DNA of 64,000 nt from Christensenellaceae bacterium (GTDB taxonomy: Bacteria; Bacillota; Clostridia; Christensenellales; Aristaeellaceae). The translations under genes were made by a program, and so were the position numbers. Every line of letters starts with the position of its first letter. Position 1 is the stretch's first letter. Positions 57,358 through 64,000 of the stretch are shown here, piece after piece. The DNA is taken from NCBI GenBank assembly GCA_022510815.1, contig JAFLST010000001.1, positions 111,035 through 175,034 of the forward strand, given 5' to 3'. The notes beneath the pieces are model-generated. The model was not told where the DNA came from. It saw only the letters and a program-made list of their open reading frames with translations, and ran no database searches.

Positions 57358-58674
57358 TCAGTCAAACTGGGTCAGCACGTCGCTATGCAACTCAATAAGC
57401 TTCTCTACCAAATCCTGACAATAGAGCCTGTCCAGTCCCGCAAGCGCCGGATCCAGCTCAACGCACTCACGCAGAGCTGAGCGATCGCCTTCCGCCGCCA
57501 TGGCGGCAAGGCGGTTGGTCTCGTCGATCTCACCGCATACGTCCGCCAATCCATCGGGCAGGATGGTTCCGTGGGGTGCAGGCTGACCCGCTCGCAAGGA
57601 AAGTTCGGCTTCAATGACAGCTTCCCGCGGCAGTTGCGGCAGTTCGCCTTCATTACGCCTTGTGACCGCCGGGACGTCGATGTCGTCGCCCCGGAGCAGG
57701 GCCAGCGCCAATTGCATGGGACGGATTGGCGGTGCCTTTGACAGCAGCAGCCACTGGGCCATCATGCCCTCGCCGTCCGCCGCGCCCAGCTCACCGACCT
57801 TATTCATGTGCAGGATGCGTTCCTTCCGCCGCTCAACACTCTCTCCGAACTCCGGCTCCTCCTCGGGAATGAAGTCCTCCTGCGCGGGCAGAAATTCAGC
57901 GTGATCGGTCACGTCGCCAATGGGCAGCGCGCCGTACCAATCCAGCCAGCGCTTTGTCAGGCGCCCCAGATCGCCAAGGTCGGCCATGTCGAGGAGATAC
58001 GGCAGCAGGTTCTCGCCCGTTGCGCGGTCGGCGATGCCCAAGAGGAACGCGAATCCCGGAAGTCCGGCAATGGTCGCATGCACATCCTGCGGCTTGCGGT
58101 CGAGCTTCTTGGTGAGCATGTCAAGGCCGTTCGCGCCGCGCATGGGGGTACGGCCCAGACCATAGCACCGGAAGCCCTGCCGCAGGAACATAGCAGTGGT
58201 GCGGGCCACCGGCTGGCCTAAGGTGATGACCAGCGCTTCGGGACAATTCTCCCGCATTGCCTCGCAGAGGGCCAGCACATTCTCGCCCTGCCGCAGGGTG
58301 TGCATCAGCCCGCCGATGCCGCCGTTCACCCGCGCCTGATCAGTCAGGCCCGGATTGTCCTCGTCCGTGCCGCCGAGGGCTTCCCTGTCCTGCCGGAAGC
58401 GGCTTGCGGCCATGCAGTCGCCCGCGTAGATCACGCAATCCGCATTGGTCAGCGCGGCCTTGCGGCTGTCCGTGACCAGCAGGGTTGCTGGCAGCTTGCT
58501 GTGAGCGATGACTGCGTCGCCATAGCGCTGCAGCACGTCCCGCATGGCGCTGTTCTTCTCCTCGACAGCTACCTCAGCGGCTTGCTTGCCCGCGAACAGC
58601 AGGTCTGCCAGCAGCGCCGGCAGCAGCATCGGAATGTCCTGCCCGATGAGCGCAAACTTCATGCCTGCCTCCAT
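57358..58674 (-). CDS. glycoside hydrolase family 4-like protein, probably catalytically degenerate
   Basis: Overall GH4 layout (YGALPIGDVTDHAEF; DIDVPAVTRRNEGELPQLP...) but GLGRTP and GLPGFAFL in place of the Cys-His and Asn-His metal motifs. Confidence 0.7.
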   Translation of the reverse strand: MEAGMKFALIGQDIPMLLPALLADLLFAGKQAAEVAVEEKNSAMRDVLQRYGDAVIAHSKLPATLLVTDSRKAALTNADCVIYAGDCMAASRFRQDREALGGTDEDNPGLTDQARVNGGIGGLMHTLRQGENVLALCEAMRENCPEALVITLGQPVARTTAMFLRQGFRCYGLGRTPMRGANGLDMLTKKLDRKPQDVHATIAGLPGFAFLLGIADRATGENLLPYLLDMADLGDLGRLTKRWLDWYGALPIGDVTDHAEFLPAQEDFIPEEEPEFGESVERRKERILHMNKVGELGAADGEGMMAQWLLLSKAPPIRPMQLALALLRGDDIDVPAVTRRNEGELPQLPREAVIEAELSLRAGQPAPHGTILPDGLADVCGEIDETNRLAAMAAEGDRSALRECVELDPALAGLDRLYCQDLVEKLIELHSDVLTQFD

Positions 58675-60320
58675 TATCCCTTGTCGATGGTGCAGCCGCC
58701 GATGAACTCCCGCAGCAGCGACAGCGGCGGAATCTCATCGAGCACCTCGGCATCAATGTCCGGGAAATAGTTCAGCACCTTGCGCAGCCGCCTCGCGATG
58801 ATCGCCTGCGGATGCTCCGGCGACACAGCCATCAGCATATCATAGGCAATATGCTTGAGCACCGGCAGCTCGTAGTGCAGCGCCGTGTTGAAGACGCTGT
58901 CCGCCTGCTCCTGATGCGGGAATATCCATGTTTCCTCTCCGGCCCGGACGCTGTCCCACATGGCGAGGGTGTCCTCCGGCGGCGTTCCGCGGAACTGCAT
59001 ATCCCGCACGATGCGCCGCAGCAGCCGCACGTCCGTGGTGCGGATGCGATTGTGGTCGTCGAGGTTCAGGCAAGTCAACGCGCTGACGAACACGCGGTGA
59101 ATCAGCTCCTGCGGCAGATGGTCGGACAGCTCCGGGTTCAGGCCATGAATGCCCTCCATCAGCACGGGCTGGTCAGGCAGCAGCGTCAGCGGCACACCCT
59201 TATCCGTGCGTTTGCCACTGGTGAAATCAAACCGCGGCACCTCGACCGTCTCGCCCGCCAGCAAGCGCATGAGCTGCTCCTGCAAAAGGTCAACGTCAAG
59301 GGTGTCCAGCGCCTCCAAGTCAATGGTTCCGTCCTCCCGCACCGGCAGCTCGTCCCGGTTGCGGTAGTAGTTGTCCATGCTGATGACCACGGGCTTCTTG
59401 CCCAGCGCCTGCAGATGCACCGCCAGCCGTCCGGTGAAGGTCGTCTTGCCGCTGGAGGAAGGGCCCGCCACCAGCACGATGCGCCGCCCGCGATTGACGA
59501 TCAGCTCCGCAATGTCCGCGATGGCCTTGTCGTGCAGCGCCTCGTTGACGCGGATGAAGGAGCGAAGCCGCTTTTCCTCGACCATGCGGGTCACGTCCGG
59601 CGCGTTGACCACACCGAGGATCTCACACCACTTTGCCGACTGGCTGAACACCGCCAGATGCTTCGGCCTGTCAATATAGGGCGCGGGTGCGTCGAGATGG
59701 TTCTGAGTCGGCAGCCGGAGCACGAATCCGGCCTCGTGATGCGTCAGCGCAAAGACGGGCACATAGCCGGTGGAAGGCGTCATCGCGCCATAGAAGTACG
59801 CCCACATGCCGCCGCAACCGTACATGGCAATCCTCGGAAAGCGCCGCGTTCTGAGCAGCGCCGCCTTGTCCTTCTGACCGTCCCTCTCGGAATGGGCAAT
59901 CGCTTCTTCCAGCGTCCAGACGGCCTTCTCAAAAGGCAGATCATCCGCGACAATGCCGCGCATCTCCGCCTCGACAGCCGCCACATCCTCCGCTGTGAGC
60001 ACCCTGCCCGGCAGCCGCACCAGCACGCCGCCGCCCACAGAGAACTCGATGCGCACCTGCTGGCCCGGATACAGCCGCCGGATCGCCAGCAGCATCACAA
60101 AGCGGACAGACCGCTCATAGATGCGCCTGCCCTCCTCATCGCGCAGCGTCAGCGGGAACAGCTCGCAATCCTGATTGACGATCGAAGTCAGTTCAAGCGC
60201 TTCGTCCCCACGGCGCGCCGCCAGCACACCCTCCATGCCGGCGCCCAGCAGCTCGAGGCACCGCATTACGGTCTCACCCTTCTCGATCTCAATCGTCTTG
60301 TTGTTCCAAGAAACCCTCAT
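58674..60320 (-). CDS. uridine kinase-like nucleoside kinase with N-terminal TGS/ThrRS-like domain
   Basis: N-term TGS-like; GPSSSGKTTFTGRLAVHLQALGKKPVVISMDNYYRNRDELP. Confidence 0.88.
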   Translation of the reverse strand: MRVSWNNKTIEIEKGETVMRCLELLGAGMEGVLAARRGDEALELTSIVNQDCELFPLTLRDEEGRRIYERSVRFVMLLAIRRLYPGQQVRIEFSVGGGVLVRLPGRVLTAEDVAAVEAEMRGIVADDLPFEKAVWTLEEAIAHSERDGQKDKAALLRTRRFPRIAMYGCGGMWAYFYGAMTPSTGYVPVFALTHHEAGFVLRLPTQNHLDAPAPYIDRPKHLAVFSQSAKWCEILGVVNAPDVTRMVEEKRLRSFIRVNEALHDKAIADIAELIVNRGRRIVLVAGPSSSGKTTFTGRLAVHLQALGKKPVVISMDNYYRNRDELPVREDGTIDLEALDTLDVDLLQEQLMRLLAGETVEVPRFDFTSGKRTDKGVPLTLLPDQPVLMEGIHGLNPELSDHLPQELIHRVFVSALTCLNLDDHNRIRTTDVRLLRRIVRDMQFRGTPPEDTLAMWDSVRAGEETWIFPHQEQADSVFNTALHYELPVLKHIAYDMLMAVSPEHPQAIIARRLRKVLNYFPDIDAEVLDEIPPLSLLREFIGGCTIDKG

Positions 60321-60394
60321 GCAATGCCTCCTTTGCTGTACTACCAGCTATACATTGAGTTCCGCTTGATTACAGACAATCGCCGCTTTTCCCA

Positions 60395-61387
60395 TCACTC
60401 CTCGAACGGCATGCTTGTGCGCTCGGCGTTGAGGAGCTCCTCTTCGGGATCGGGAAGCTGTCCGTGCTCGGCGAGATAGCGCGCCTGCTTCTCGGCCATC
60501 TGAATGCGCTTAGTGTTCACATAGGCGCGGTTGACCGCAGTCGCCTTGGCGACATTCATGGTCATGAGGCGCTTCCCGTCCGGCATGGCCCGGAAGCGCA
60601 GGCGAATCATCAGGCTGCCGTGGTGCGGACACTTCGACAGGCCAATATACTTATCCGCGCACTGCTTGACATAGCCGTTTTCCACTTCGGTCTGCTTGCC
60701 GCAGACAGGACAGCGGGGCTTCTGCGCTTTTTCGCTCTCCAGCGCCTCCATGAGGGAATCAAAGGCCTCGCCCTTCGACTTCTCATGCCGCTGATGAATC
60801 AGGGAGCGCGGCTCCTGCGGATACTTCAGCACTGCCGCAGGATCAGGGAGCTTGGCAAAGACCAGCGCCGTGTAGTAAGCGTCATGCAAAGCGTTGTGGA
60901 AATAGCGGGCCGCGTCGGGCTCGATCTCCAGCATCTCCATCGCGGCCTTGAGGCCCTTGCGATCCTTGCACTTGTACACATCGGAGAACAGCCGCTGAAT
61001 ATCGCACAGCGGCGGAAGCTGCACCTTGCACTGGAAGAAGTCCATGTTCTGCTTGAGGACGCTCACATCGTCGCAGCCCCATGTCAGCAGGGTATAATCC
61101 TCCCCACACCACGCCGCGAACTGATCCATCGCCTCAAGGAACTGCGGCGCTCCGGCCAGCTCCTCAGGCCCGAGCTGCGTCATCCGTCGGATGCGCGGAT
61201 GAATCTTGATATAGTGCGTCGGCTGGATCGGGATGCTGATGCTGTCCACGATCTCAAAGCGCTCGTTGAGCTTCACCGCGCCAATCTGGATCATCTCGAA
61301 GATCAGCCTGTCGCCGACCTCCCGATATACCTTCGTCTCATAGGATACGGGCTGGTTCCACTCCAAATCTACCACAATATACTGCAA
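60395..61387 (-). CDS. 3'-5' exonuclease domain (DnaQ/KapD-like) protein with zinc-binding C-terminal part
   Basis: YIVVDLEWNQPVSYETKVYREVGDRLIFEMIQIGAVKLNE; HNALHDAYYTALVF; CPVCGKQTE. Confidence 0.85.
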   Translation of the reverse strand: MQYIVVDLEWNQPVSYETKVYREVGDRLIFEMIQIGAVKLNERFEIVDSISIPIQPTHYIKIHPRIRRMTQLGPEELAGAPQFLEAMDQFAAWCGEDYTLLTWGCDDVSVLKQNMDFFQCKVQLPPLCDIQRLFSDVYKCKDRKGLKAAMEMLEIEPDAARYFHNALHDAYYTALVFAKLPDPAAVLKYPQEPRSLIHQRHEKSKGEAFDSLMEALESEKAQKPRCPVCGKQTEVENGYVKQCADKYIGLSKCPHHGSLMIRLRFRAMPDGKRLMTMNVAKATAVNRAYVNTKRIQMAEKQARYLAEHGQLPDPEEELLNAERTSMPFEE

Positions 61388-61403
61388 AAGAATTTCTCTC
61401 CAA

Positions 61404-62654
61404 TCATGTTTCGTCCGTCTGCGCGGCGCTGTGACCGGCCAGAGCGCCGGTTGCCCATGCGATGTGCAGATTATAGCCGCCGGTATGCGCGTCCACGTCG
61501 ATGACTTCGCCCGCGAAGTACAGCCCGGAGACGTGCTTGCTCTCCATGGTCGCCGGAGCGATCTCCTTCACCGACACGCCGCCGCGGGTCACAATGGCCT
61601 CCTCCAGCGGGGCCAGCTTCTTCAGCCGGATCGGCAGCGACTGCATGGTCGCAACAAGCTGCTCCCGCTCCTGCCGCGTGATCTGGTCACAGGTCTTGCC
61701 GCCATCCACGCCGCACAGCCGCGGGAAAAGCTCCGCGAGCTTGCCGGGCAGCAAGGAAGGCATCACGTTGCGAAGCTGCTTCCGGCTCTGGGAAGCAAAC
61801 TCCCGCTGCATCCGTGCGTCAAGCTGCTCTCGCGTGAGGCCCGGCTTGAGGTTCAGCGTCACCTGCGCCTGCGAAAGCTCCTCCGGCAAATGGCAGGACA
61901 TGGTCAGCGTCAATGGTCCGGAAATGCCGAAGTGCGTGAACAGCATCTCGCCCAGCTCGGTATAGAGCGTCTTTTTGCCGCGCGTCATGGTCAGCGTGAC
62001 GTTTCGCAGGGACAGCCCCTGCAGCTCGCAGGGCCATGCGTCGACCGTCTCGATAGCCGAGAGCACGCCTGTCTGCGGAAGAATGGTATGCTCCAATGCC
62101 GCTGCCATGGCATATCCGTCGCCTGTTGAGCCTGTTGCCGGATAGCTTCTGCCGCCCGTCGCAAGGATCACACGGTCAGCAGAAAGGCGCGTGCCGTTCT
62201 CCAGCAGGACACCTGTAACGTGGCCATCCGCAGCGTCAATGCTCCTGACCCGGGCATTGGTGATGGTGCGCACGCCCGCTTCCGTCATCAGCTTCTGCAG
62301 GGTTCGGGTCACGTCGCTGGCCTTTTCCGTCGCCGGGTACACGCGCCGTCCCCTCTGCACCACCACGGGGCAGCCGCCGTCCTCCAGCAGACGCATCATG
62401 TCCTGCGGCGAGAAGAACGACAGCGCGCTGTAGAGGAATCGCGGATTGCGCGGTGTTTCCCGGAGGAACTCGTCCAGCGTGCAGTCGTTGGTCACGTTGC
62501 AGCGGCCCTTGCCGGTGATGTACACCTTGCGCCCAAGGCGATCATTGCGCTCCAGCAGCGTCACCTGCGTGCCTTCCCTTGCCGCGAACAGCGCCGCCAT
62601 CATGCCGCCCGCGCCGCCGCCAATGACGACGATCTTATTGCTGCTTGCCGCCAT
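61404..62654 (-). CDS. HI0933/BaiN-like NAD(P)/FAD-dependent oxidoreductase
   Basis: IVVIGGGAGGMMAALFAAREGTQVTLLERNDRLGRKVYITGKGRCNVTND. Confidence 0.95.
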   Translation of the reverse strand: MAASSNKIVVIGGGAGGMMAALFAAREGTQVTLLERNDRLGRKVYITGKGRCNVTNDCTLDEFLRETPRNPRFLYSALSFFSPQDMMRLLEDGGCPVVVQRGRRVYPATEKASDVTRTLQKLMTEAGVRTITNARVRSIDAADGHVTGVLLENGTRLSADRVILATGGRSYPATGSTGDGYAMAAALEHTILPQTGVLSAIETVDAWPCELQGLSLRNVTLTMTRGKKTLYTELGEMLFTHFGISGPLTLTMSCHLPEELSQAQVTLNLKPGLTREQLDARMQREFASQSRKQLRNVMPSLLPGKLAELFPRLCGVDGGKTCDQITRQEREQLVATMQSLPIRLKKLAPLEEAIVTRGGVSVKEIAPATMESKHVSGLYFAGEVIDVDAHTGGYNLHIAWATGALAGHSAAQTDET

Positions 62655-63516
62655 GGGCCTCCTCCTCCAGATAGACCTCGTAGGTCTGCCAGATGGCCTC
62701 GAGCTGATGGAAGTGCTGCGACAGCGCGTCCCGGCGCTTGAGGCCCAGCGCCACCAGCAGCGCGTTGATAACCGACAGCGGCGCCGCCAGAGAATCCACG
62801 AAGGAGGCCATATCCGTCTGGGCCGTCAGGGTCGCGTCGGCAATCTCGCTCAGCGGGGACATGGGCCCGTCCGTCAGCGCGACCACCTGTGCCCCGCAGC
62901 GCTTGGCAAACCGCATGGCCTCCAGCGTCCGCGAAGAATAGCGCGGGAACGAAATGCCGAAGAGCACGTCGTTCTCCTTGAGCTTGCTGATCTCTTCGAA
63001 TACGTCGGTCGAACCGACGGAGACCAGGTGCACGTCGTCGAAGATATAGTTGAGATAGTAGCCCATGAACTGGGCCAGCGGCGCCGCAGAGCGCAGCCCC
63101 ATCACATAGATGGCCCTGGCCGACAGGAGGCGGTTGACCACATCCTCGAAGACGTCGCCGTTCACCTGCTCAAGCGTCGCGCGGAGATTGAGCATGTCGC
63201 GCTTGAGCACCGATTGAAAGGCCTCCATGGGCTGGGCCTCCGCGGCCATCTCGAACCGCTGATTGGCCGTCAGCCGGTGCCGGACGAGCTCCTGCAGCGA
63301 GCGTTGAAGCTGCGGATAACCTTCATATCCCATGGCCGCCGCAAAGCGCACCACTGTCGACTCGCTCACGCCCACATGCTCGCCGAGCTTGCTGGCCGTC
63401 ATGAACACCGCTTTATCGTAGTGATCGACGATGTACTGAGCGATGCGCCGATGCCCTTTGCTCAGCTTCCTGCCCGACTGGTTCAGCCGTTCGATCATGT
63501 CCTGCATTTCCTGCAT
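62635..63516 (-). CDS. MurR/RpiR family transcriptional regulator (HTH plus SIS)
   Basis: AVFMTASKLGEHVGVSESTVVRFAAAMGYEGYPQLQRSLQEL; SIS domain YVMGLRSAAPLAQFMGYYLNY; start at ATG 63516. Confidence 0.94.
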   Translation of the reverse strand: MQEMQDMIERLNQSGRKLSKGHRRIAQYIVDHYDKAVFMTASKLGEHVGVSESTVVRFAAAMGYEGYPQLQRSLQELVRHRLTANQRFEMAAEAQPMEAFQSVLKRDMLNLRATLEQVNGDVFEDVVNRLLSARAIYVMGLRSAAPLAQFMGYYLNYIFDDVHLVSVGSTDVFEEISKLKENDVLFGISFPRYSSRTLEAMRFAKRCGAQVVALTDGPMSPLSEIADATLTAQTDMASFVDSLAAPLSVINALLVALGLKRRDALSQHFHQLEAIWQTYEVYLEEEAHGGKQQ

Positions 63517-63641
63517 GGCGTACCATCTCCATCGACCTTTTAAACCTTGTCCATTATACGAAAGAATGGCGCAATTTGCAAGCCAAAGCATCAAAGAAAG
63601 CCGCCGATTTGCCGAGTTGGCGAATTTTTTTGAAAAACCTA

Positions 63642-63669
63642 TTGACAACGCCGAAAAACAGAGTATAAT
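63642..63669 (+). promoter_or_regulatory. sigma-A-type promoter of tRNA-Lys
   Basis: ttgaca, 16-nt spacer, tataat. Confidence 0.85.
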
Positions 63670-63703
63670 AACGACCGTTGGCTGTTTGATGCCAACGTCA
63701 TAT

Positions 63704-63779
63704 GCACCATTAGCTCAGTTGGTAGAGCACCTGACTCTTAATCAGGGTGTCCAGGGTTCGAGTCCCTGATGGTGTACCA
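63704..63779 (+). tRNA. tRNA-Lys(CTT)
   Basis: 76-nt cloverleaf gcaccat tagctcagttggtagagc acctgactcttaatcagggt gtccagggttcgagtccctgatggtgtacca; anticodon loop ctCTTaa; CCA encoded. Confidence 0.97.
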
Positions 63780-63790
63780 AACGCTTTGAA

Positions 63791-63830
63791 ATCCGAACCG
63801 CTTTCTGATTTGTGAGCGGTTCGGATTTTT
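63791..63830 (+). terminator. intrinsic terminator after tRNA-Lys
   Basis: atccgaaccgct ttctgatttgtg agcggttcggat tttt. Confidence 0.85.
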
Positions 63831-64000
63831 GATTTCATCTTATACACCTACTTCCCTATGTCGATCCAGTTGCTAAAATTATGTACAGGCTAAGCTCCCG
63901 CTCCTGCCATAGCAAAACAACTACAGCATTCGCAGCTAAAGCATCGGCCCATCACCAGTTTTTGGTGTTGTGCTTTCCGGATTCTTCGTCATTCCGGGGG

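Noticed and set aside
58812-60479. 555-aa plus-strand ORF opposite the nucleoside kinase
   Set aside because: Shadow ORF; Walker A and TGS-like regions are on the minus strand.

Overview
This is a 64 kb stretch of chromosomal, GC-rich DNA from what looks like a Clostridia-type Bacillota (inferred from gene content and order). No rRNA, CRISPR array, transposase or prophage was recognised. Most of it is housekeeping: rpsO-pnp-M16 peptidase-RuvX/DUF1292, a dus gene, pfkA, pyk, a YtrA-like GntR/ABC operon, dinB, glgP plus a GH13 enzyme, tgt, an RluA-type synthase, a TGS/uridine-kinase-like protein, a RpiR regulator and a tRNA-Lys(CTT). The most unusual parts are: (i) a three-gene minus-strand secreted/surface operon (about 47.6 to 32.5 kb) encoding an acidic Pro/Glu/Thr repeat protein, a 3814-aa DUF11-type repeat protein with no visible LPXTG anchor, and an orphan peptide-type substrate-binding protein; (ii) a ~260-nt near-symmetric inverted repeat between pnp and the M16 peptidase gene, one arm of which recurs ~51 kb away; (iii) three tandem secreted proteins of unknown function; (iv) an in-frame RuvX-DUF1292 fusion with an internal Shine-Dalgarno/ATG; (v) an orphan barstar-like gene overlapping pyk; (vi) a GH4-like protein that appears to have lost its metal-binding motifs. 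All family calls are from reading the translated ORFs by eye; no database search was run.
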